A model generated the notes under the pieces. The model did not search any database, was not told the origin of the DNA, and saw only the letters and a list, made by a program, of their open reading frames with translations. This document shows positions 11,215 to 19,847 of a DNA stretch of 64,000 bases, in pieces. A program made the translations under genes and the position numbers. Source of the stretch: Patiria miniata (taxonomy: Eukaryota > Echinodermata > Asteroidea > Valvatida > Asterinidae). Within the stretch, counting starts at the first letter, position 1; the number at the start of each line of letters is the position of its first letter. The stretch lies in contig NW_024037058.1 in NCBI RefSeq assembly GCF_015706575.1, forward strand, positions 18,931,547 to 18,995,546, read 5' to 3'.

Positions 11215-14200
11215 TTCCCAAGTTTCCCCTAAGGTGCCCCCAACAAAACCTGAAATTTGCTACTTGCCACGTAAGAGTCTTTTTAAACATGTTAAAGTAT
11301 ATCCTTTTTGAGGTTTGAGTATTGAGTCATTTGGTTGAAATCAAAGTCACGAGTCGAAAATGTCAAGTCTGACAAGTCACGAGTCACTGAAGAATAATGA
11401 GAGCAGAAAATTGTGCGGGGGTGGGGAGATAGGGAGTTGGAGGAGGCTTTGAAGGCAACGCATAAAAAGAGCAGAGGCCTGAAGCAATTATAACACAATA
11501 CTTGCAACGTTATTCAGCAAATTTAACTATCTTCAGGATTTGTGTTACTCTTGTGTAAAATAATAACAACTTGTCGAGAGGAAGGGGTGGTTAGCCTCCC
11601 CAAACAACCATATTGGATTTGTCCATGGACTTATTACAGTTTGGGAAATAACTAACTTCAAACTTCATGGTTGCATGATTTTCTTTTAAACTTCAGTAAT
11701 GCCGGCGTCTGAGATTTCAGAACCTGCATCCCCACCTCGCCGCCCATCTAGAATAGGCGTTGGTAAGTCTTAATGATTTGTTCTCTGGCATCATTGACCT
11801 ATCGCCGTTTGTGAACTAGTCACGTCCTCAGACAACCCTATGGAGTTTTTGTACACTAAGTTTTGTTTGTCTCAGATTTTGCGCGTTCCGCGTCCATGAC
11901 AAATAAAGTTGTTTTTGCAGTTGCTATATCTCTTGTAACGCAAAGTTATTCAAGTTTTGAATGAGGCATGGAACAAATAATGTGACGAATGTGTAGCTAT
12001 GGAATAATTTCTTTTAAAATTTTCAAATGATGCTACCTGACAAATAACTCAATTGTTGCTTGGAAGACTAGTTCCTGCCAACCTATCAGTTCCATTACTT
12101 TTTTGATTCAAGGTTTATCTGATTGTGACCCTTACTCTTTTATTCTCGACTGTTTCAAGCAACATCGTTACCCTTCGTCAAAAGTGTGGGACCAGTGTCT
12201 GGCTAGCGCCACCTAACGGCCAGATGTAAACGACTTCTTGAATTATAAGCTTCAATTAACAGGGTTTTGTTTTTTGGGGGGGGGGTGCTGTTGCCCAAGA
12301 AAGTAGTTTTTCAGGTGAAATGAAACAAAGGGTAAACTTTGGTCATTTTATACACAGGGCGACACAGCCTCCATTCTCGCCCCATCCAGGAAACTGACAT
12401 AGGTGAGTTTAGTTCTCTTTGTTTTGAGGTTCCATTATACTTGAGAACCATTGTCATCAAACCCAACAACAAAAAGAACAATGATACCAACAACAAAGAG
12501 AGTATAAAGGGACCTAACATAACAGACAACAATGATTTTCAACGACAAAGAGAAAAAATGTTACCCCACAAGCAACAAAACAATGGTACCGAACAAGAAA
12601 GAAAAATACCCAACTTAACAACAAAGAGAACAATGATACTGAACAAAACTTTATTTGTGTGGGGGTTCATGAAATGTTCTCTTTGTTAAGAGGGCTAGTT
12701 GTTCTCTACGTTCTAGGGTACCTTTCTTCTTACTTATTCGAGAAGAAAGGGGACTCATATGTTTATTTTTGTAGGGTACAACTGTTGTTTTTGTTGTTTG
12801 GTTCAATTGTTCTCTACATTGTGGGGTACCATTAATGTTCTTATGGGATTCATGTTCAACAGCAAATGAAGTTGCCTAAATTTGCTCTCTTTGTTGTGAG
12901 GTACCATGCTTCTCAGCAATAACACAATTCTTGCTGGGAAGAGTGGTTCCCGTCACCCTATTAGTATAAATACTGAGGAACGGTCTACCAGCCAGGCAGA
13001 TTTATTTGTGCACAAAAGCCTCCCAAAGAAAAGCTTTTTTTTGGGGGGGGGGTTGCTTTTGCCCAAGAAGGTAGTTTTAAAGGTGAAATAAAACAAACTT
13101 TTCAACTTTAAACTTTTAAACCTCGCCGACATAACGTCTCTCATAACATGGGTGAGTTTAGTTCTCTTTGTTGTGGAGCCCCATTGTACTGAGGAACTAT
13201 TGTCTGATAAAACCCAACAACAAAAAAGAACAATGGTATACCCAACAACAAAGAGAACAATGCAGAGTTGTAACAAGTGACTGCTTTTGCGACTTTAAAG
13301 AAGTGACTCGACTCTCACTCGAGTAGAGTCGAGTCGAGTCTATAGGTCAAGAAGGTCGAGTCGAGTCACAGTGTGAAGTCGAGTCGAGTTGAATTAAATA
13401 CAAAACTCGAGTCAATTCGAGTCACGAATATTTTAAAACGATGTAAGAAATAAAAGCAAGAACTGTATACCAGTTAACAAGAAGTGAAACTTCGGTTATA
13501 TAGGTTGGTTTGACTTGGGATCTAGAATTTTTTTCGCTGATCGCTGACAACATCCAAACCAAATTGCATTATACAAAACTGTTTCTGATTATTTAAAAGT
13601 GGGCATGTATCTATTCAATTTTTAAAAGGAGGGCATACTGCCAGCGTTCTAATCCAAGAGCTTAATATAAATCGCCCAAAGCCAATGATAAAACTATGAT
13701 TTGGAAAATGTGTTAGGCCTAAGTCCGGTTCCGGGGTATTGTGTGCGATCCAGAACCAGATAATGGAATTCTGTGACACGCTGTATGTTTGTACACGGAA
13801 AGTGGCTGCTGTACCGTACTATATTAGCAAATTGACGTGAACATTTAACCGTTAGTCATTGCAAATATTTTTCGCAAAGCTTTACTTTTATTTTTGGCCC
13901 AGACTCGATAATTACTAGCCTTCGCTCGAGTCGAGTCGCTCTTCCGATTTGGGACTCGAGTCAAGTCGAGTCATTGTGCTCGCAGTGATTCGAGTCGAGT
14001 TGAGTCATTTGCTGGCAGTGTCTTGAATTGAGTCATTTAACCTCAGGGACTCGAGTCGAGTCGATTCACCAAAAAGTATGTGTTTATAATTGTGCCCAAG
14101 AAGGTAGTTATTCATGTAAAATATATAACATAAAAGCGAAAACTTTGATGATTTACCGCACAGGTCCATCTCAACGACGGCCCAACCGTCAGAAGAAGGG

Positions 14201-17200
14201 TGAGTTCTAATTCTCTTTGTTGGTACCCAAGGGCGGATCGGGGAAGGGGGGGGGGACGGAAGCCATGCCCCCCCCCAAACAAAGAACCCATTTGTTTGTT
14301 TAAAGTGACGTCGCACTAAAGGCAGGCACTGTGTACACCACCACCTTTTCTTCACAAAAAGATGAGATTAAAGTGGTCAGAAATTACCTCAGGATCGTAC
14401 TACAGAGCATCTAGAATCCAAAAATGGTGTAGAGCCCTAGCTTAACCCTAAAAGGGCCGGGTTATTTTGACCATCTCTCAGCCGGGGGGGGGGGGGGCGG
14501 ATTCCGCCCCCAAGATCTAGACCATCGAGTGACGAACAATTTTGAAACTCGGTACATGCATAGAGCAACTCATCATGAACATACCCAAGAAATTTCGTCA
14601 CTATAGGTCAAAGGGTTTTGGAATTATGGCTAATTAATTATTCATATTTTTCTTATGGACGAATGGTAATTCTGCTCTGTGTACACGACGTTTATGGGAA
14701 AATTTAGTTTTCACGACGCGTAGCGCCGGAATTTTTTAGTAACAAAGTAACAAAGTAAACAATTGTACCCAACCGTTAATGTTCTTAAGGTATTCAACAG
14801 CAAGTGGGGTTCCTTTGCTCTCTTCGTTGTGAGGTAGCACAATAACTCAATTCTTGCTGGGAAGACTGGCTCCCGTCACCCTATCAGTTTTAATATTAGG
14901 GAACAGTCCACCAGCCAGACAGATTTTTTTGTGCACAAAATTAGCCCCAAAATCAAGGGAGGGGAAGGGGTTTGCTTAATTTTGCCCAAAGAAAGTAGTT
15001 TTTCACAAAATATAACATAAAAGTCTTAACTTTGGTTATTTACCACACAGGTCCATCTCGCCGACAGCGCGAGCGTCAGAGAGGTGAGTTCTAGTACTCT
15101 TTGTTGTTGGGTTCCATTAGCCTGTTTAATGTGGGGGTACAATTAGTGTTCTCTACATTCTGGGGTACCATTAATGTTCTTATGGTATTCAACAGCGAGT
15201 GGGCCATCCTGGCTGTCTTTGTTGCGAGGTATACCATCGTTGTTTTTGTTGTTGGGTTCCAATATTAGTGTAATCAGGGATGCCTGTTTTCAGGCTACAT
15301 TTAGTCTGATTTCAGGCTTTTTCATGTTTTTAAAAAACAAACTCAGGCATTCCATCCCTTTGCACGAAGGACAAATTAATCCTCATGCAGCACGTACAGA
15401 GAAAACAATTGTGCATGGGATTCCCATTGTAATTACTAGCTCGATGCACGAATGTATGAATTGTAAGTTCAAGGTAGACATATTGAAGTGTGATCATTGC
15501 AATGCGTTTATGGTGTATTGCGATCGTTTTGTGCGTGCTTGCCTTCTTCCACATCAAACTGTTCAGGCCCTGGAGCATGAACTCTCTGGCATTCCTTCTC
15601 TTTGTTGGGGTACCATTGTTCTCTGTATTCTGGGAAGCCATTGTTCTGATTGTATCCAGCAACGAATAGGCTACTCTTCTCTTCGTTATTTGGTACAAAA
15701 CGTTATTTCTAGTGTGTATTTTCAGACGATCCAATATATAGAGATCCAATAAATAGAGGACATGTTGGTGATCATATGTCAGGTAAAGATATTTGATTTA
15801 TTGTGCAACACATTCCCGTAACGTTTTCGTCCAATTTCCCTCTTTTCCCGCTAAATCCAAAGGGCCGGTATCTTTACCTCGGATTAAAGAAGTCACTGAC
15901 TGACTGACCGACTGCCAACCTGCCTTACTGACTGAATGCACCTGCAGCATGGGGGTGGGGTGCATGGGGGCGTGCCCCACAAATATAGAGCACCAAGAAT
16001 TTTGTTTCTCAAATTAATGTTATCACATGAGGAGTACAGAAAACTGTTTAAACCAATGCTACTCACCCTTGGTCCACTATATGGATATATTAATATGAAT
16101 GGAAATTCCATTGTTACTCACCTTACACTTTTTGCATTAATATTCCGAGTGTTGTTTCCTTCAAACTATTTGAATTACGCCCAATTTTGAAGGCTTTTCT
16201 CTGATGACAATGGTTACAAACAACTAAAAGAACAATTCTACAATACCCAACAGCAAAGAGAACAATGGTATCCAACAACACTTCTTGTGAGGTTCATTAC
16301 TGTTCTCTTTACTGAGAGGAGTACCATTATTCTCTACTCTCTAGGGTATAATTAATGGTCGTATTATATTCAACAGCAAGTGGGGTTCCTTTGCTCTCTT
16401 ACCGAGGAACCATTGTTGTTTTTAATTATTGAACGTCAAAAGTACGTTTTTACTACATATATAGCTTTTTACTGTTTGTAAAGTTGTAAAAACGTTTATG
16501 GCACGTCAGTTGGTGGTTATGAACGTCCAAAACGTTTTATGTAGGTCCTTGGCATGTCTTTAGAATTGTAATACGTTTTGTACGTTCCACTAACATTCTA
16601 AGAATGTTTAGGGCTCGTCAGAAATTAATCATTGTCCGAAATGTTTTATATAGTCACTAGTAACTACTAGTAAGTTTTTAATGGTTTCTGACGTTTCAAA
16701 AAAACATTCTTAGAACGTTGCCCCCCCAAAAAAAGTTAAAAAAAAAAACGTTCAAGTGTCCACAAACTGCTGTCCTAAAAACTTTTTTTAGACGTTCTCA
16801 AAACGAAAGAGGTATGTTCGGAAAACGTTCAGAAAGTGTTTAATAGTTTGCTGGGTTGTTGTTCAGTTCTAATATTCTCTTTGTTGGGGAACCGTTCTCA
16901 TTGTATCCAGCTACGATTTGGCACTATTCTCTTTTTTATTTGGTACCAATGGTTATTTCTTTTGTGTGTTTTCAGGTAGAGGACTTGTTGCTGACCATGT
17001 GCCAGGTAAAAAAATGTTCGTTTTATTTGTGCACGCATTCCCGTTAAGTCTAATTTGAACCAACGTCGGGAACAAAGTAATTGTCGATGTTTTTGCGACC
17101 TGAGTTTTCCTGTCGCGGCGCAAGCAAATCGAAGGTCGATCCGAGACCGGCTTGAGGCACTGCATCTCGCAACTATGAGGAAACCTGAAGAAATATGTAG

Positions 17201-19847
17201 GAGAAGACAATTAAATGAAGAAATTACAGTGTATAGGTGGGAGGAAAAGCTCAGAGGAATGATCTGGGGAAAACCCACGGGATTGGGTAGGGACTGATCC
17301 AACCCACATGTGGACCAGGGCAGGATTAGAACGGCGGGCCATTGAGGTGGAAGGCGAGGAAAGAACCATGCACTACACCAACTCGACCCTCCTCTGAGAT
17401 TAACCACTTTTGAAGCTATTTACAAGGGATCAATGTGACAATACATTGGAACATTTTCCTTTTGTGGGAAATTGTATGACTTTCTTTGGTTGGATTCAGT
17501 GTGCCATGATTAGGAAGAGGAAGTCGGGGCCACGGAGGATGAAGGAGCAGCTTTCTAAAGGTATTGCAGCCAAAGTGTGTGAGATTTGCTTCTTCATCAT
17601 ATGAGCTGGGGTTTGGAGTGGTGATTGTTTTTTTTTTTCATCACAACTACATGAAACACATGTCCTATAATAGAAGGTTTTACATTTTATTTGTTACATG
17701 CAGCCATGGGACCACAGCGCAAATATTCTGCTACCTTTGTGATGCCCATGGAGGGTGATGGTGCGTTGTGCTTTACTCTCAAATCAAGACAAGACCAAGT
17801 ATACAAGCTCATTGATGACCCAGTTGTAGGTGAGTTTGCCGGGCCTCAGTGAAGAGAGAGGGGAAGGGGGCAGGTCTTACTCCCGTTTTAAAGCCTCAGT
17901 CAGCTAACAAACCCGTGGACGTTGCTCTGTTAATGTTTTGTCATTGTGTTTTCATTGTCTTTTTTGTCATTGTATTTGTACAAAAATATTACTACTACAT
18001 CAGTGTAGGCCTATTATCATTGTATTAATATATTTAAGTGCTGTGATAATTTTCTTTTCCTTTTGTCATTGTCTTTTTTTGCCGATGATTTGTTCAGTAT
18101 AGTGCTCTGTTACTTTTTTTGTCAGTGTATTGTCGTAATAATATTTTAGTATAAACTGCTCTGATAACTTTTGTCGTGCCAGGGTCATTGTCATATTCGT
18201 CATTGTATTGTCATTGTATGTATTGATACAGTAGAACCCCCTGTTATTTGTTTGCTCGTTCTATTGTCACGGTATTTGTAGGTTTGACTGTCAGTGGTCG
18301 CATGGCAAGTGCCTACTTGACCAATCACCTGCCCAATGGGAATGAGACCTTACCGCTTGTCCTCGACCTTCTGACCTTCCAATATGGTAGCCTTGAAGTC
18401 TCCCAAGATGGCATCGCCATCGGCCCAACGGTCACCTTGCCCTGGACTGGGAGCTGGAAGGTCAAAGCGAAAGGCCTGAAAGTCTCAGTCAGGACTGGTC
18501 AACAGCTGACCGTCCGGGTCGGGTCGGACATCACACTGGTCATCCAGAAGCGAGTAGGGAACAGCTCAGAATACAAGAGGGACTTCCTTGGACTTGAGAT
18601 TAAGAACGGCCAAGGCTTGTCTGATCAGGTGGATGGCATCATTGGTAAGGATTCTGAAGTGTTATAAATTTTGCTAAGTCTAAGTCTAAGATTGTTAAGT
18701 CTTTGTGCAAGTCAACGAATAGGACATTCCTCTGAGCCAGTGAGATACGTATGGCTCCATTTTCTGAAAAAAAATACCAGAAAAATCCCGTTCATTAAAG
18801 CAATCTAGTACCTTTACATAAATCTCAAAATTAAAGCTGTGACTCGAGTAGAGGCTTGGAGTGTAGCTGACTCATCAGTGTACAATATGGAGTGCCCTGG
18901 CCTTGTGGTCTATCTGCAGCATGGAATAAGCCTTTTCGGAGTTCCAACTGCGCGCATTCGTAACCTGTGACAACGCACATTGTTTGTCTCAAATGCCCTT
19001 TGACAGTACCCACAATGCACAAGCAGCCTTTTTGTAAAGTCAGTGGCGCGATGATGTCAAAGGCCATGTGAGACAAATAATGCGCGTTGTCATAGGTTAC
19101 GAATGCGCAGTTGGAACTCCGAAAAGACTTATTCGTGGTTTGAGGTTATTTCTGCAGGGTTTGTGGGTTGTGGGTTCGAGTCCAGCCTGGGGTCGTGGTG
19201 CATGTGTCCTTGGGCAAGGCTCTTTGTCACTCATTGCTTCTTTCGGCCCAAAATGGGTACCTGTGAGGGCAGAGATGGTTACTGTGATAGATTTTAGCTG
19301 CTTTGGTCGAATTGATAGCATCGAGCTGTATACTCCCAGGGAGCTGAGATTGTGTTTGGATGTTTAATTGGCCCAATGACCAGGGTAATAATTGATGGAG
19401 GGCCTTGGGTGCCAATAACATGAATAATGGTGGATAGGTGCGCCAACCTTTTTCTAACTCAGTGAATAACGACTGTGTCGTTACTGGGAAATTAAACACG
19501 CAGTAACTAGAGGTTTATCTGACGTTTTACGGGGTTCTTTAGGGTTGTTTGGGGTGCCTCGAGGTTAAACCTTAAATAACTCTCTCCCATTTACTCTCTC
19601 CCCTTAAACTCCTTTTGCCATTTCAATGAACCCAGGCCAGTTTGAGCGTCGTGAGATACGTCTGGATGCCGACAGTGTGTCTGGAGAAGGTGACAGGAGG
19701 AGAGGTTCCCTCACGGTCGCTGGCCAGCGCCTGGACGTCTGCATCTCAGAGAGGATGGACCTTCGAGAGGACAGAGCCAGGGAGTGCTGGTGGTATGCTG
19801 ACAGCAATAACATCCTGGAGAACCCACTCAGGCACTACCGCACTTAA
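1484..19847 (+). CDS. ITIH-like heavy chain gene A (5' exon outside window)
   Basis: Secreted inter-alpha-trypsin inhibitor heavy-chain-like protein; this family binds matrix or hyaluronan partners outside the cell. I placed exons by AG/GT sites with continuous phase: 1484-1534, 2646-2803, 4237-4347, 5927-6065, 7372-7647, 8210-8498, 9037-9587, 10149-10443, 11697-11762, 12358-12402, 14164-14199, 15051-15083, 15726-15782, 16976-17005, 17704-17829, 18282-18644, 19636-19847 (stop TAA). They give 945 codons plus stop. Exons 2-5 encode the VIT domain. Exons 6-8 encode the vWA domain with an intact metal site (DTSGSMSG) and the LTDG strand. The last three exons encode the ITIH C-terminal domain. The first exon contains RAKR, a furin-type site, as expected after a signal peptide and propeptide. 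The signal-peptide exon is not visible and should lie upstream. Oddities: the DPHF motif is absent and the linker is made of six mini-exons. Exon edges are inferred, not transcript-proven. Confidence 0.9.
2095..2190 (-). mobile_element. Interior fragment of CAAGGGCGGATCC family MITE
   Basis: GGGTCAGAAATGGCCTCAGA..CGCACCATAGAGCGTCTAGAATCC matches the interior of the hAT-like family. No clear left end. Confidence 0.45.
2830..3410 (+). repeat. Degenerate TCACAAGTC tandem array
   Basis: Irregular 9-19 bp units (AAGTCAATCACAAGTC) just after gene A exon 2646-2803, split by the MITE at 2967-3134. A sister array is at 7680-7935. Confidence 0.85.
2967..3134. mobile_element. hAT-like MITE, CATGGGCGTCGC family
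   Basis: Ends CATGGGCGTCGCC...GCGACGCCCATG, flanked by ATCACAAG at 2959-2966 and 3135-3142. The flank lies inside a repeat containing this word, so the duplication alone is weaker evidence here than in the copy at 36277. Confidence 0.8.
3789..3859. repeat. Imperfect hairpin in gene A intron
   Basis: CTGAGTGGAGCGCTAGGACTGT pairs with ACAGTCCTATATAGCGCTCC..CAG around about 20 bases. Confidence 0.75.
4428..4743. mobile_element. Fold-back element with tandem-repeat arms
   Basis: The left arm repeats GACAAGTCGACCGTTGAGACAA-like units, and the right arm repeats their complement. CTTGGCTAG (9 bp) flanks both sides at 4419-4427 and 4744-4752. A 9-bp duplication is typical of Mutator-like elements, but no other Mutator trait is visible. 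Confidence 0.75.
5160..5620 (+). repeat. Tandem duplication of about 138 bp, one copy hosting a MITE
   Basis: Copy one (5160-5488, minus the MITE) and copy two (5490-5620) share AATGCTCAGAATTGGAAGCC, CAGGCTCTGAGTACGTA and CACAGAGGGCGCTAGCCATG. Confidence 0.85.
5252..5442. mobile_element. hAT-like MITE, CAGTGGCGTAGC family
   Basis: Ends are CAGTGGCGTAGCC...GGCTACGCCACTG with long G and C runs inside. The flanks CGTATAAC and CGTACACA are a diverged 8-bp duplication. An uninterrupted copy of the target sequence lies at about 5490-5620, confirming the insertion edges. Confidence 0.85.
6398..6919. mobile_element. Nested palindromic element (TTTAAAGGTAGAGTCC)
   Basis: Terminal repeats TTTAAAGGTAGAGTCCATC and its complement, about 23 bp. 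The outer TTTAAA may be a TTAA-type target, as used by piggyBac-like elements. Confidence 0.75.
6914..7055. mobile_element. Nested palindromic element (TTTAAAGTTCTGTCC)
   Basis: Terminal repeats TTTAAAGTTCTGTCCACGG and its complement extend about 25 bp; it shares a TTTAAA with the element to its left. Confidence 0.75.
7680..7935 (+). repeat. Degenerate TCACAAGTC tandem array
   Basis: Same AAGTCAATCACAAGTC units as 2830-3410, again about 30 bp after a gene A exon (donor at 7648). Confidence 0.85.
9778..10081. mobile_element. hAT-like MITE, CAAGGGCGGATCCAG family
   Basis: Ends CAAGGGCGGATACAG...AGGATCCGCCCTCG with flanks CTATGTCC and CTGTGTCC (7 of 8). The interior GATGCTTTGTTGCGATCTGAGG recurs in the other copies. 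It lies in the intron between gene A exons 9037-9587 and 10149-10443, only 67 bp before the latter. Confidence 0.88.
10602..11119. mobile_element. Fold-back element with AATTCGTGCGAACG arrays
   Basis: Ends TATGAAGCCCGGGAAGGGAC and its complement. The interior is about 20 degenerate copies of a self-complementary AATTCGTGCGAACGAATTAGC unit. It lies in the gene A intron starting at 10444. Confidence 0.8.
13033..13152 (+). pseudogene. Dead copy of a gene A linker mini-exon
   Basis: This stretch repeats the unit around 12358-12402: the same upstream 'GCCCAAGAAGGTAGTT' sequence, an exon-like core near 13120-13151 (CCTCGCCGACATAACG...) and the same downstream 'GTGAGTTTAGTTCTCTTTG'. The position of the acceptor lacks an AG, unlike the CACAG in the other units. 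It is probably an inactive exon copy. Confidence 0.6.
13290..14068. mobile_element. Probable fold-back element with ACTCGAGTCGAGTC arrays
   Basis: Clusters of GACTCGAGTCGAGTC-like repeats occur at 13300-13430 and 13920-14068 around 490 bp of AT-rich DNA. It interrupts the mini-exon repeat units of gene A. Exact ends are uncertain. Confidence 0.55.
14228..14430 (-). mobile_element. Partial hAT-like MITE, CAAGGGCGGATCC family, reversed interior
   Basis: Starts CAAGGGCGGATCGGGG and carries the interior of the 9778-10081 element in reverse orientation (GACGTCGC, AGGCAGGCACTGTGTACACC, CAGAGCATCTAG). The far end is unclear. Confidence 0.6.
16436..16850. repeat. AACGTT-rich degenerate repeat
   Basis: Many copies of AACGTTC, AACGTTTT and complements in gene A intron, probably a decayed palindromic element. 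No clean ends. Confidence 0.45.
17048..17395 (-). mobile_element. tRNA-derived SINE in gene A intron
   Basis: Read on the minus strand it starts GGTCGAGTTGGTGTAGTGCATGG (A-box-like) followed by CGTTCTAATCC (B-box-like), a tRNA-derived polymerase III head. A body with CCCACGGG-type sequence follows. It lies between the last mini-exon and exon 17704. Confidence 0.6.
17704..17829 (+). other. Gene A exon at the DPHF position, motif missing
   Basis: The exon aligns with gene B exon 33427-33567 through its end ([15 protein letters not shown] against [15 protein letters not shown]). Gene B reads DADPHFMV, whereas gene A reads YSATFVMP. The Asp-Pro cleavage and glycan-linkage motif is therefore absent. 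The frame is open and the splice sites are good, so the gene is not obviously broken. It parallels mammalian ITIH4, which also lacks the linkage motif. Confidence 0.8.
18880..19490 (+). mobile_element. tRNA-derived SINE in last intron of gene A
   Basis: The head carries GTGGGTTCGAGTCC (B box), followed by CATGTGTCCTTGGGCAAGGC and CATCGAGCTGTATACTCCC. The same body recurs at 57290-57545. A palindromic MITE (18925-19133) splits the head. Confidence 0.65.
18925..19133. mobile_element. Palindromic MITE inside the SINE
   Basis: Terminal inverted repeats of about 65 bp begin AATAAGCCTTTTCGGAGTTC and end GAACTCCGAAAAGACTTATT-like. It separates the two parts of the tRNA-like SINE head, so it is younger than the SINE. 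Confidence 0.75.

Larger units (their letters stand above)
11697..17005 (+). other. Gene A linker mini-exon cluster
   Basis: Six short exons (11697-11762, 12358-12402, 14164-14199, 15051-15083, 15726-15782, 16976-17005; 66, 45, 36, 33, 57 and 30 bp) replace the single 96-bp linker exon of gene B. All start and end in phase 1, so any can be skipped or added without a frameshift. The products are basic and low-complexity, for example [12 protein letters not shown] and [11 protein letters not shown]; the last two resemble each other ([20 protein letters not shown]). Flanking intron sequence is also shared: a 'GCCCAAGAARGTAGTT' stretch before exons 2-4 and 'GTGAGTT..AGTTCTCTTTGTT' after them. The cluster therefore grew by exon-plus-intron duplication. 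Whether all exons are used cannot be told from DNA. Confidence 0.75.
18282..19847 (+). other. Gene A ITIH C-terminal domain exons
   Basis: Exons 18282-18644 and 19636-19847 match gene B exons 34137-34517 and 35040-35260 in order and phase. The first gives a beta-rich stretch ending in [21 protein letters not shown]. The second starts [11 protein letters not shown] ([11 protein letters not shown] in gene B) and ends at TAA 19845-19847. This is the ITIH_C region. A possible poly(A) signal AATAAA lies at 20821-20826, about 1 kb past the stop. Confidence 0.8.

Noticed and set aside
15174-15752. 192-codon frame at 15174-15752
   Set aside because: It overlaps the repeat-rich intron and the true mini-exon at 15726 in a different frame; no family match.
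17500-17560. Extra gene A mini-exon with basic residues ([16 protein letters not shown])
   Set aside because: It has a TTCAG acceptor and a GTATTG donor, but its 61-bp length breaks the phase 1-1 rule, and in the required frame it meets a stop at once. Joining 17005 directly to 17704 keeps the frame.
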